DNA of 64,000 bases from Anaeramoeba flamelloides (lineage: Eukaryota; Metamonada; Anaeramoebidae): the NCBI GenBank assembly GCA_027625915.1, contig JANTQA010000008.1, positions 8,912,501-8,976,500 on the forward strand, read 5' to 3'. Shown piece after piece: positions 21,976 to 33,546 of this stretch. The notes beneath the pieces are model-generated. The model did no database searches. It was not told where the DNA came from and was given only the letters and a program-made list of their open reading frames with translations. How positions within the stretch are numbered: the stretch's first letter is position 1; each line of letters starts with the position of its first letter. Both the position numbers and the translations under genes were made by a program.

Positions 21976-24514
21976 TTATTATTTTTTTTTCGTTTTTTTT
22001 AAATGGTAAAATAACCTTTTTAAAACTTAAAAACTAAAATTATTTACCATTTAATAAACTTAAATTTCAATTATATGTCTTTAAACTTATATGAAAATTT
22101 AGAATAATTTCTGAATCATTTCTGCCTCTTTTAATTGATTTTTTGATATTCAATTTGAAATATTACCAATTAAAAAAACTATAAAATCAAAAAAAAGAGT
22201 TCAAATGATAATCTTTTCAAAATAAAACGTAAAAAAAGCACCTTGAAAATTGAGAAAATACGCCTATTTTTACATATTTGAACTGAGAAAATATTCTTGA
22301 TATAATGTGAAAAAAATATGAACTGATAAAATATCTAAAGTTGGTAAAATAATCAAACATATCTACACCTTTAATATATGAGAAATGATACATAAGCTAA
22401 AAAAGTTGTAAATGCAATGAAATATGATCACATCAAAACACACAAAACAATTAAAGTTGGGCATATTAGTGAAGTTGAAAGAAAAAATAAAATAACCCTC
22501 AAAAAAAAATAAAATGTCCATTCAACCCTCGAAAATTTAACTATAATTAATAATTCAATTCCATTAATAGTATATATTTCTAAAGTGATGTGTGTATTTT
22601 TTTTTTTACATTTCATTAAATTTTCACTTTTTTCATCGTTATATTCTTAAATTAACAATACCAAATTTGATCAATCATTAGTAAAAATTGAATTAACACC
22701 TATCATAATTTTTACAAAATTTTTAAATGATGAATCACCAAAAAATAAAGAAAAAAATTAACAATTTTTTTCTTTTTAAAAAAATAGTTTATGGTCAATT
22801 TCAATAAAATGGGTTCGATATGAAAAGTATAAAAGAATTTTTAAAAAATCAAATATTTCTCTAACAATTACCTTCAATTGGAAAATTTACCAAACTGATA
22901 AAAACAATAATCCGTTTCAGAATATATATATTAAAATTCAAGTTTGGTATTGTAATAATCAAAATTTTTACTTTCTTTTTCATTTAAAAAGTTTTTGATA
23001 AGATTTTTTAAATTTGTTATTTAATTTTCTCCAAGATTTTTTTAATGATACTACCCTCCCTAAAAAGAAAAAAATAATAATAAATATTAGTTGCTTAGCT
23101 AGCACTGTGAAGGTTTACTTAAAATATTTACGTTTTTCTTTCACAATTTATTTTTTTTATTATAAACGGGCATTTTTTTCTTTTATCTTTACCTTTATTC
23201 TACTCACAAATTCGAGTTCCTATATAACGATTATAATTTGTGTTCTATATTTATTTTTAACTTTTTTTATCTTTTAAATTGCAATATTTTGATAATTCAG
23301 GTGATCTTAGAATCTGAAAGGTAACACATATAATTGAATTGAAAAAATAGTTATACATAATTTAGATTTCTATTTTGGGTAATTTGTGTTCCCAAGATTA
23401 ATCTAAAAATTTAATAAAGTTGAAAATGAAAGTGAATGATTTTAATTAACCATATCATTTAAAAGGCTATAAAAACCCTATTATAAGTCTAATTACACAA
23501 CAAAATAGCTTTTTTACTAACGATCTTAATTAAAAAAAATAAATTTTGATTTTTTTCATTACTTTTACTAATTGGAAAATAGAAATATAAAATTATAATA
23601 TATCAGTAGTTTTAATAATTCTTATTTAGAACCCCCAAAAGAAATGATTTTTTCAATACTTAAAATCCAAGATTTTCAGAGTCATAATTAAAATAAAAAC
23701 ATAAAGATTGATGAATTTGTTTATTGTTTTACAAAAACTTGTTGTTTTTTCAAGTTAAACTATATTTCAATATCGTTGACCCATTAAAAATCAAATTTTG
23801 AAAATAAATATTTTTACAAATTGAAATTATCTATTATAATAAAAAAATTACTATTTTAATATTCAGTTCTATTCACTAGAAATATTTGTTTTTCATCTAA
23901 AAATAAAAGAAAAAAAAAGGTAAAATAAAAATAAAAAAAAAATTGCGAACATTTATTATGAAATTTAGTTTATTTTAATTTACATCAAATAATTTTTAAA
24001 AAACAATCTATTGATTAATTATTGTATTTTTTAACATTATTAAATTTTTTTGAGCAAACAAATCAATATTTCAAAATAAATTTTAGTAAGATACTTTTCA
24101 AGTTTCAAGCTAATTATATTGATGGCTCAACCTTGAAATTTGAGGTAAAATGTATTTTCATTCCAAAAGTTTAAAATTTTTAATTTTTTAAGAAAAATTT
24201 GATATTTTATAAGATTAAGAAATAATAGATCTTTGACAAATTGATTTTTTAGAGGTATTTGAACAACTTTGATCTTTATTTGTTGGCCACAAACTTTAAT
24301 CATTGGCTTCTTCTTTTTAACTCAAATTACTTCAATTTCAAAAACATGAACAAAAATAAACCCTTGTTGAGATAATTTAACCCTTTTAAAAGAGTGGAGA
24401 GAGTTGGAAGGTACAAATTTAATAAAAATATCATTAGATTTTCTGCTGCTTTTAATAAAAAAGATTTTTCATTTTTTATGCAATTACTTTTTACTTATTT
24501 TTACATTTATAAAA

Positions 24515-25081
24515 ATGTCTCTCACATTTACAACAGAAAACCACCCAACTTTTAAAATCACAGGCTTTGAAATGAGGACGTATTGGGATCACAAAATTGA
24601 TTTAACTTCGAATTATATCCAGCAAGGGGAACCAAACGATGTAGTATTGCTGATTGGTAACACAACCACAAAAGAAAAACAACAAGAAAAAGAAGAAACA
24701 AAGAAGTTGCTTTCACCAAAAGAGGTGATTTATTCCATATATTTCCAATCAACTGAAAAACAATACCAAGTCAAGGAAGGGCTTGAAATTGAATACAACC
24801 AAGTACTTATCCAAATTGAAAATGAAAAACCCATCTACAGATCAAAAAATGTAAAGGGAACACTTAAAATAGTCAAAAAGCCAAGGTCTTTTTGGAGCAA
24901 ACTATGCGACGTTGTACAATTATGTAAACAGTCACCAACACAATACGAAATAGAGTGTGATCTAATTGCAAGTGAACCAGAAAAGGATTTTAGAGGATAT
25001 TACTTTGACGGTTATGAAAAAAAAAAGAAAAACCCACCAATATCGATTGTTGGGAAAGTTCCATTCAAAAATATCGACTAA
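24515..25081 (+). CDS. Hypothetical 188-residue protein
   Basis: ATG at 24515 follows an A-rich context (AAAAATG). The frame is open 111 bases further upstream but there encodes only Phe/Leu/Ile-rich sequence typical of A/T DNA and lacks an ATG, so the shorter start is preferred. The product has no signal peptide or membrane segment. It begins with a beta-rich looking part (FKITGFEMRTYWDHKIDL, VVLLIGN), has a charged Lys/Glu linker near residues 50-65, then alternating hydrophobic and polar strands, and ends VGKVPFKNID. The composition and codon mix are clearly coding. I do not recognise the family; a beta-sandwich fold is a guess from the pattern. Single exon, no close neighbours. Confidence 0.7.
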   Translation: MSLTFTTENHPTFKITGFEMRTYWDHKIDLTSNYIQQGEPNDVVLLIGNTTTKEKQQEKEETKKLLSPKEVIYSIYFQSTEKQYQVKEGLEIEYNQVLIQIENEKPIYRSKNVKGTLKIVKKPRSFWSKLCDVVQLCKQSPTQYEIECDLIASEPEKDFRGYYFDGYEKKKKNPPISIVGKVPFKNID

Positions 25082-26180
25082 AAAACAAAATTATGTTTAT
25101 TTGCAATTCTCAAAATTAATTTGTTTTAATCCTAAAATTAAATCCTAAAATTAAATCAATTACACGAATTTTAACTTTTTTAATAAACTTTCAAAACTTT
25201 TTTTACAGGTTGGTGTTTCTGATCTTCACCTTTTAAAGAAAGATCTAAAAAAGTCTTTGTAAAGTTGGGTTAACATGATAATTATGATTTTGATTTTGAT
25301 TAACAATCTGGCAAAACAAAACCAAAAAACAACTTTTAAAAGAAGATTTTGGCAAATTTCTCCAAAAATACAAAAGAATTATTCCTGAAACTTGGTGGTT
25401 AATAAAATAATGAGTGAAAAGCTCAATAAATTTTAAAGACAATTTCTAAAAGATTAAAGTGCTCTTTAATTTCATTTAAGGGACAGGAGTCATAAAGTCA
25501 AATTTTCACTTTTTGAACATTTTCTAATCAGATTAGAAAGCAACATTTTTTACTTTTGCCGTTTCTCCATTATTTTTTAATCTTCAAGTAATTGTTAAAA
25601 ACAATTTATTAGATTTTTTTCAAAATTAGAATAAAATCTCAAAATAGAAGGTTAGAATTGAATTGTCTTATCTAATTGGGTAAAATATTAAATGGTTTAA
25701 GTTTTGTTCTGATCACAAAATTCTATTGTCATTCACATCCTATATCAAAAAAAATTAAACAATTGTTTTTCAAGAAGTGTTTTGAGAAATAAAAATCAAA
25801 CAAAACCCAGCAAAAATGCAAACAACACGCTTTCTGATCCAATTGATAATTAAATAAAAAAAGTAAAAATGTTGACTTTTAGGTATTAACCTCTTACTCT
25901 AGAATAATTTTCACAGTAAGCTAAAAGTAACAATAAGGATTAGTTCAAAAAAAAAAAAAAAAGAAAGATGATAAAGAATCCATAGATCTATAATTCATTT
26001 TAAACCTTTTGTGATATATTTTGGCTTTAAACTGCTATTTTTATAAACACCCTGTTAGAGTTAAGGAAAAAACTTTTAACTCAAGAGAATTAAAAATATA
26101 TAATCTATTTTAGGATTTGTATTATCTAAGGGGAATTTTGATTATTAGTTTTCTCTAATGTGATATTAAGATAATCGTCA

Positions 26181-26276
26181 ATGGTTTATTCCAAAAATAT
26201 AAAGTATTGTCAATGTAAATGTCCAGCCAACCCACCAACAGATATAAAGCCAAAAGAAAAATATCACTTTATTTGA
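26181..26276 (+). CDS. Possible short Cys-containing ORF or exon (31 codons)
   Basis: ATG to TGA frame with unusually even codon use for this stretch. It includes KYCQCKCPANPPTDIKPKEK, three Cys in five residues. It is too short to judge. It could be a micro-exon of an unrecognised gene or chance. No splice partners were found. Confidence 0.15.
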   Translation: MVYSKNIKYCQCKCPANPPTDIKPKEKYHFI

Positions 26277-28086
26277 TCGCAGGTTTAATTTTTTTCATTT
26301 GATTTATTTTTCAAAATTAATTTTTTTTTTCAAGATCTTTTTGTCTATAAAAGTATTATTTTTCTAATTTAAAGATATATCCAAAGAATATGACAATTTA
26401 TAATATATTATTTTTGAATTAATTTTGAATACTTATATCAACGCTAATATTCATGATTTGGATAATGATTTTATCTATCTAGAACGATACAATTTTTAAT
26501 AATGGGGTATTTTTTAAATTTATAAGGAATTAAAAGAAAAATGTATAAATTAATCTTGTGAATGTTGAAAAGGATAATTTTGATTAACTGAATAATTTTT
26601 AAAAATCACAAAATAATAAATTTTGGAGATTTGGAAAGTATTAGAAAAAGATATTTTTAGATTTTGTGATTCTGATGTATTTTTTAAAATTGATCAAATT
26701 AAGTAGAGTAAAAAAAACATTTTCAAAAAAGTTTTAATAAATCAAATAATAGTTTAAAAGTTTGAAATAATATGATATTTTATTAAGTGAAATCCTATAG
26801 AATTTTTTTGAATTATATTTTATACTATTATAAGAAATAATAAAAAAGTAGTTCATTAATTTATTAATTATTAACAAGTTACTAAAATTAATCATTGAAA
26901 AAAAAAAAAAAAATTTTTTTTAAGAAAAAAATTATTTAATAATATTGAAATTATATAATGAAATAAAAAATAAAAATGTTTTAAAAAGATATATTATCAG
27001 TTCATATACAAATTTAGGAAGAAATACTAAGAAAATGGAAATTCTCTTAGCTTAAAGAAGAATTTCCAATAAATTATTATTATTATTATTTATATTATAG
27101 AAAAATTATCTTTGATTAATATAACATTTATTACGAAAATTAGATTCAATTAATTTTAAAATATAAAAGAAATAAAATCCGAAAATATTGAGTAAAATTA
27201 TTTCAACTTTGTTCTAAAAAATTATCTTTGAAATCAAAAATTTTTTCTAAAATACTTTTTTTTAATTATTTTAAAAAATTATTTCAATAGATTTAATATA
27301 TAAAAACCTCCCCAGAAAAGAAACATGAATTTTAATTGGATATATGGGTTGACAACCCTAAAATGAGAAAATAAATTCTGAAAATTAAAGTTAGCCAAAA
27401 CTACATATTTGATTATAGTTAGACCTATTTTATAAATTATTATCTCAAAGTTATGGTAATTTATGTTTAATTAAGAAAAGATATCTATTAAACTAATTAA
27501 GAATCGAATAACACTTTTTCAAAATTGCCGACTTTTGTAATAGTTAGAAAGTTTTTATGTATTTCTTTTTATTGAAATCAGTTAGAATAAATGAAGTTTA
27601 TATTTAACATTAAGTATGAAAAAATTATTAAATGTCAAAACAATTTACAGAAAAAAACATGTAATATATATTAAAACCAAATTATGGAAAAAAATAAAAT
27701 GTTACATGGAAAAAAATAAAAAGATTAAAAAATATTCCAAGAAACAGAAAAAAATATCAGTTATTCAATTCAATTTAGCAATATATTTTTAAAGAAAAAA
27801 ATTATTCTATTTTAAAATTGAAAAATATGAACTATAATAGATTATTGAAAAAAATTGAAGATAATAATCTTTCCACTAAGTTAGATAAAAATTTCCTAAA
27901 ATTTTACAATTAAATATGAAAAAAAAATTACTTTAAATTTCCATTTTTTTTCCAAATATTCCCATTAATATCGAATAAAGTTGTAAACCTTTTTCATAAT
28001 TTTTATGTTAAATAATCTTTATTATATTAGTCTATTACAAAAATTAAAAATTTTGAGATTTTTTTTTGAAAAAATTTTCAGAGTTA

Positions 28087-29095
28087 AAAGTGATCAAAAA
28101 AATATATACCCAAAGACTATAATCCATGTTTTAAAACAAAGGAAATGATGGTTTTTTCTTCTTGTCATTCTAATGTAAAATATAATTCAAACCCTAATGT
28201 AAACCTGAGGTCAAATCAATTTTGAAGTAAACTCCTAGATATTTGGAGAACAATTCCAATTAAACTAAAATTCAAAATTTTCCACACAGCTAAAATGTTC
28301 CATTGAATCACAACAATACAATTTCATTCAAATTGCAGATAATTTTGATTTTTGAAAAGTATGGAAATCATTTTTTCATCTTTGAGTTTTTTTCATTTCA
28401 TTTTTTGAATTACGTAACTCGTTTCGTTCGATCAAAATTTATTTCAACAATTGATATTGTACTAAAGTTGAGTTGTTCCAAATTGAAGAACTCAAATAAA
28501 ATTAATTGGTAGTATCTAACCATTTGATCGATCAATATTCCTAATAGAATTTAAACAAATTTACTAATGTATTTTTTTGTTTTGCTCTCTCCAAAATTTT
28601 TAACACACCCTTGATTTATTTGTATTGATAATTATTTATTTTTTGTTTTGTGAGTATAGTAATTTATAAACAAGTGTTAACATTTCAATTAGCGAATGGT
28701 TCTAATTTTATATTTCTTCTTGAAGTTATTAAATAAGTTTTTTTTTTCACAAATTGAATTTCGGTGTGTTAAATATTTTGAATTGGGGTTTATTAATGCA
28801 ATTTGTTGATAATTTTTCATAATATTCAAAGTTTTATTTAAAATTTCACTTTTTTTCTATATTGTAAAATTTTATGATAAAAATTAACTCTATTTTTTGT
28901 TATAAATTTTTCACTTTAATCATTCATTATTAAAATTTCTCTTTTCATTAATACTAGTACTTTAAGAAATCAACACCTTCTTTGCTTATTATTTGTTGTT
29001 TTTTTTGTAATTAGTTATATGTATAGGTATTCGAGAAAAAAGAGCCTAACTTTATATTTTGAAACATCTCTGAAACTTTTCTTCTCCTATTATAG
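28087..29095 (+). mobile_element. D-family element, copy 4, split by a nested B element
   Basis: Left end AAAGTGATCAAAAA and right end TATTATAG are flanked by TA. Removing the nested B element and one TA leaves 479 bp, the same length as copy 2 and one more than copy 1. That supports both sets of boundaries. Confidence 0.65.
28263..28790 (+). mobile_element. B-family TIR element nested in D (528 bp)
   Basis: AACTAAAATTCAAAATTTT...ATTTTGAATTGGGGTT, flanked by TA at 28261-28262 and 28791-28792. It sits in the D element between CAATTCCAAT and ATGCAATTTGTTGA, adjacent in intact D copies. It serves here as the reference uninterrupted B copy. Confidence 0.7.
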
Positions 29096-30063
29096 TACCC
29101 AAACCAGATATTTGGAGAATAAACTTTTTTAAATTGTATTTTTATTTTAATGAGATTCACAAACTTTAGAGAACCAATTTAATTTCAATTTAAAAATCAA
29201 TTATTAAAATTTGAGATTGTGTTATAGTATCGCCATCCACTTCCGATAGTTATTCAAATAATAAATGGGATTGTAATTTTGGTTACCATTTCAAAATTCA
29301 AAAATGATAACCAAGGAATTTTTTTTTCCTTTTCTTCCATAAATATCAGTATATACCCGGAGAACCTTCGGATAATGGACTTTTACAAAAGAACCCAAAA
29401 AGAAAAAAAAAAAAATCTAAAAAGGGATATGATGAACAATTAAAATTAAATATTTGAAACCTTCAAAATCTCATGTTTAATTTTGGGTAATTATCTGTGT
29501 TCAACCACAATTAAATTAAGGGTTTAATTTTAATACAAACATCTTTAAAAAATTTTGATGAAATTAAAATTATCAAAATATAAAACCAATTCTAGGATTA
29601 TTTCAATTCGTAAATCCAATAAATTGTCATTTTAAACATTTTCTGAATTTCAAACTCTTGAAAATCTAAAAAATATCAAGTTAGAAATAAACCAACCATG
29701 ACAAATCCTTTGTTTCAAATATAAAACTTTATCCTTAAAACAGCTTTGAAAATTTGGAAATGAAACAAACTTCATTTTCGTGTTAAAAATTTGAACAAAG
29801 ATGAATCATTTTTAAATCTAATATTTCTTTTGTGAGTGTACTGGTACAAGCGACCAGATAACAATTCAAACCTTGAACATTACTTGGGATTGTGAAAAAA
29901 TTCTCAATGAAAACTAAAAAAAACACACAAATAGGAAAGAAAATATTTTCTATTTAATTAGTGATATCATTTTCTTTATGAATGAAAAAGCACACACAAA
30001 CTGTTTCTTCCTTGCCCCTTGATTTGAGAATATACATTAATTCATCTTAAAAATCTGAAAAGG

Positions 30064-31527
30064 ATGATAATTGATTACCAGAATCATTTTTTGCCAAAAT
30101 ACTTTTCGCGCTCTTCAATGTCCATTACTGAAACAAGAATTCTAATAATTGTTATTCTCATAATTTCTTGCACCTCCTCAGGCAAACCACGCGAAGGAAA
30201 TGAGGAAAAAGATTTGATCTATTCTTTTATTGAAGAAGGAGATGCATTTTTTGATAGTCATGAATACAAAAAGGCAATAGAGTCCTATTCCAAGGTTTTA
30301 CCATATCAAGACAGTGCAGGCTTGGCACACCAAAACATTGGTGCGTGTTATTTTAATTTAAACGACTTTGAAAAAGCCACGCAACACTATCAAAAGGGGA
30401 TCGAATTGAGACCTGATGTGATGCAAATCAGGATTGATTTAGCCAATTCCTATTATTCGAGAAACAAATATGAGGATGCCATGTCTGTATTAATGGACGA
30501 AGAGCTGCGCGTCGGCGCCAAGGAACGCAGTGAGTATCACTATGCGTTGGGCAATGTTTACTATAAACAAAAAGAATACGAATTGTCGCTAGACTCTTTT
30601 ACAAAGGCAATCGAAAGCAAAAAGGGGTTTAAAATGGCGCTGCTCAGCAGGGGCAACGTCAATTTTGAATTAAAGAACTACAAAGAAGCCATTAAAGACT
30701 ACGAGTCTGCCCTTGGATCCTTTTCGCCGTTTAACGAAAGGGAAAATAACAAATTGATTTATTTCAACAAGGGCAATGCACAATATAATCTCGGCAAAAT
30801 CAAACTTGCCTTGGAGGATTACAAAACTTGCATCGGGATTGATCCTGATTATTACATGGCTTGGCTAGCCTTAGGCGATTGCTATTCCGAGCTAGGCCTT
30901 CCCGAAAACGCCAAGGATGCCTATAAAAACGCAATCAAAATTCGGCCACAAGAGAAACATGTGTGGATCAGAATCGCAGAAAGCCATTCCAAAAACTCCA
31001 AGTTGGCCAAGGCAATACACTACTTCCAAAAGGCACTCGAGGTTGATCCCAATGACGCCCAGCTCTATGCCAAAATCGGCGCAATTTATTTTGAACAAAA
31101 GGATTTCCAGAGCGCCGAGCAATATTTTGATCAGGCCTATACCCTCGATAACACCAATATCGACTCTTTGATATTTACAGCCAATAGTAAATTATTTCAA
31201 AACAAAGTCTCTTCTGCTAAAAAATCCTTTTTAGTTGCCACAAAGAAGGACCCTCAAAATTATGAACCACATTTTGGTCTTGCAAATTGTCATTTTAAAC
31301 AAAAAAATTACCAAAAGGCAATCAAGTCTTATAACTCCGTCTTGGAAAGAAATAAAGAACACTTCCCTTCACGATTTTATCGTGCGCTGTCTTGGAATAA
31401 TCTTTCACACCAAAAGAAAGCCAGAAAAGATTTAGAGTGGATCTTAAAAAATGCCGATAAGGGTAACAACCCGAATCTTATAGAGTCAGCGAAAAAGCTT
31501 TTAATACAATTAACACCAGAGCTTTAA
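30064..31527 (+). CDS. TPR-repeat protein with N-terminal signal sequence, intronless
   Basis: 487 residues with no introns. About twelve tetratricopeptide repeats run from residue 53 to 475, with the usual helix pairs ending in PD/PN turns (for example NIGACYFNLNDFEKATQHYQ). No other domain is visible. Residues 25-38 (ILIIVILIISCTSS) are hydrophobic. From the second Met (30118, residue 19) this is a good signal peptide or membrane anchor, and LIISC also fits a bacterial lipobox. TPR solenoids are interaction scaffolds, so a secretory-pathway or surface role is inferred. The central part (about 30490-31170) is close to half G+C, with many GCC, AAC and CTC codons, whereas both ends and the flanks are A/T-rich. 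This is unlike every other gene here and may mark transfer or selection. Start is either 30064 or 30118. Confidence 0.9.
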   Translation: MIIDYQNHFLPKYFSRSSMSITETRILIIVILIISCTSSGKPREGNEEKDLIYSFIEEGDAFFDSHEYKKAIESYSKVLPYQDSAGLAHQNIGACYFNLNDFEKATQHYQKGIELRPDVMQIRIDLANSYYSRNKYEDAMSVLMDEELRVGAKERSEYHYALGNVYYKQKEYELSLDSFTKAIESKKGFKMALLSRGNVNFELKNYKEAIKDYESALGSFSPFNERENNKLIYFNKGNAQYNLGKIKLALEDYKTCIGIDPDYYMAWLALGDCYSELGLPENAKDAYKNAIKIRPQEKHVWIRIAESHSKNSKLAKAIHYFQKALEVDPNDAQLYAKIGAIYFEQKDFQSAEQYFDQAYTLDNTNIDSLIFTANSKLFQNKVSSAKKSFLVATKKDPQNYEPHFGLANCHFKQKNYQKAIKSYNSVLERNKEHFPSRFYRALSWNNLSHQKKARKDLEWILKNADKGNNPNLIESAKKLLIQLTPEL

Positions 31528-32250
31528 TGCATGTTTAAAAAAAAAATACAAATGGGCTCTATTGAATTTCGACGCTTATATGAGCGAAATTTTGGAAATT
31601 TGAATTCTTTGATTAATTTTAATTTCAAAAAGAAAAAAAAAGTATTAAACAAATCACAGAAACTTGCAATATTGTAATTTCTCGTTCTTTTGATCATCGT
31701 GTCATCAAAATTTGAATTTTGTGATAATTTTGTTCAAATTTGAAAATTTTCAAAAACACATTTGTTCAAGATTTTATTTTTGTCTTAATTTTTAAAATAA
31801 ATTTTTTTTAAAGTTTTTTATTTTTTTAAAATTCTTTGTTTTTGAGACTGCTTGAGTAAATTTTAAGTTGATAATTTCAATTGTAAATAAGAAGAGTAAA
31901 AATAATTATTGATCCAACAAAGAATTAATTATTTAGTTTATTTTTTATAAAATTTTCCTCAAATAGAAACATTTTGAAGGTGGAAAAGTCTATATAGTCT
32001 TTGACAGATACTTATTTTAAGTTCGGATTATAATAGTTAAGATTTCTAGACAGTTAATTAGCTGGCTTCTAAATATCTTCTACTTATAATTATTCTTTTT
32101 TTTTTTTTTTTTTTTTTGATAAATTTATGAAAAAACATAAGAATAACAGTTTAATTGAAATAAAATTATAAATGTCTAACAAAACCATTAAAAGTAACTC
32201 ATGATAAAACAAAAATTGAAGTTAGTTATTATATATAACTGATGGACATA

Positions 32251-32447
32251 CAGTCAGTTCCACTTTTAAGGCACAAACTTTGAACGAAATTTAAGGCACA
32301 AAAAAATCGTAAATTAAGGCACAAAATTTGTAATATTTTTTTTTTACAATTTAATTTACTCGAATCTGAATATTGTGCCTTAATTTGAGATTATTATTGT
32401 ACCTTAAATTTCGTTGAATGCTTGTGCCTTAAAAGTGGAACTGACTG
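32251..32447. mobile_element. A-family MITE, well preserved (197 bp)
   Basis: CAGTCAGTTCCACTTTTAAG at the left and CTTAAAAGTGGAACTGACTG at the right are perfect inverted ends, flanked by TA (32249-32250 and 32448-32449). The inner AATTTAAGGCACAAAAAAAT and TTGTGCCTTAATTTGAG blocks complete the palindrome. It is probably the youngest copy in the window. Confidence 0.85.
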
Positions 32448-33506
32448 TAAAGGAAAATTAATAAATAAATTCTAAATAAAAAAACTCTTAAGATTACGAA
32501 AATATAAACATTCGTATATTTAGTAACGGAAATATTCAGGAGCGTGGATCATAAAGTAATCAACTTTTCTTGAAAACAAAATAACCGAGTGAAATATTTA
32601 TAACCAAAGATTTTGTTTCAAAAAAAAAAATACTCCCAGGTCCAAATATCCAATTATTAATCACTGATTGTGTAATTATTAATTATCATTGATAATCATT
32701 TTATCTGATTTTTATTACTCCTGTGTTTTATACCAGCGGCTTTCTTGTATGTTGTGTAGTGCCTCAGATTTTTTTTTCATTTAAGATATGAAAAGAAAAT
32801 TTCAGGCTATTTTTTTAATATCTTAAAAACACTAATAGTTCTTTTCCAAAATTTAAAAGAATTTAGTACATTCTTTGGTTTTGCTCTATTTTTTCGAATT
32901 CTGGTAAATCTAAAGAAAGTGATTAAATTTTTTATTTTATTTGAAAAATGATATTATTATTTTAATTTCATATTTTGAAGATTTTTTTTTTTAATTTTGA
33001 TAAAGTTCTTTAATTAATTCGTTTCTCTTGATATAGAAAGATAATATTCAGTTCCATCAATTATATATATAAAATTAGTATTGAAAAAAAGACAAAGGGT
33101 ATAATTTAGAAAATGAAATTTATTAATCTAAAATCTTTTTCAAAAATTGTGACTCACCTGAAATAATAAATTGAAGAAAAAAAGTTATCCTTTAGTATTC
33201 AAGTGCAATTCATAACTAAATCTGAGTTGTGATTCACTTTTAAGTCATTCTAAAAATATAAAAGCCTGATATATTAAAAATTAAAAAAACTAAAACTAAA
33301 AACTAAAAAAAAGTGAGTCACAATTTTTGAAATGAGTATTACGGATTTTTTATTACTGAACTTTCACTGAAAATAAGTTGAACGACGAGATTTTTTATGA
33401 ATAATTAAATCCATTTTCAAAGACATTACATAGTCGAAATTTTCTTAGTGATGATTTGTCTTTTTGTAGATCTCTTTTTTTTTCCAGAAGATTTTTTTTA
33501 AAAAAG

Positions 33507-33544
<38 letters not shown>
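33507..33544. repeat. Poly(A) run of 38
   Basis: Uninterrupted A from 33507 to 33544 within a longer A/G tract. It could be a slippage product or a retroposed 3' end, but no retroposed gene is recognisable next to it. Confidence 0.85.

Positions 33545-33546
<2 letters not shown>

Larger units (their letters stand above)
19912..24514. other. Intergenic repeats, no gene seen
   Basis: No supported exon. Contents: an F-family element (about 20267-20812), a 10-bp hairpin (20816-20850), a reversed B2 element (about 21525-21975), and between about 23450 and 24310 a diverged relative of the G element. The last shares GATTTTTTAGAGGTATTTGAA-type sequence and a CTTTAATC...CTTC end with 58580-59575. The rest is A/T-rich without structure. 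Confidence 0.5.
25082..30063. other. Intergenic tract with a D element split by a B element
   Basis: No gene is supported. The D element spans 28087-29095 with a B element inside it. A 31-codon frame at 26181-26276 is listed separately. GC-richer patches near 29230-29260, 29355-29375 and 29840-29870 precede the TPR gene and may be regulatory, but show no shared motif. Confidence 0.5.
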
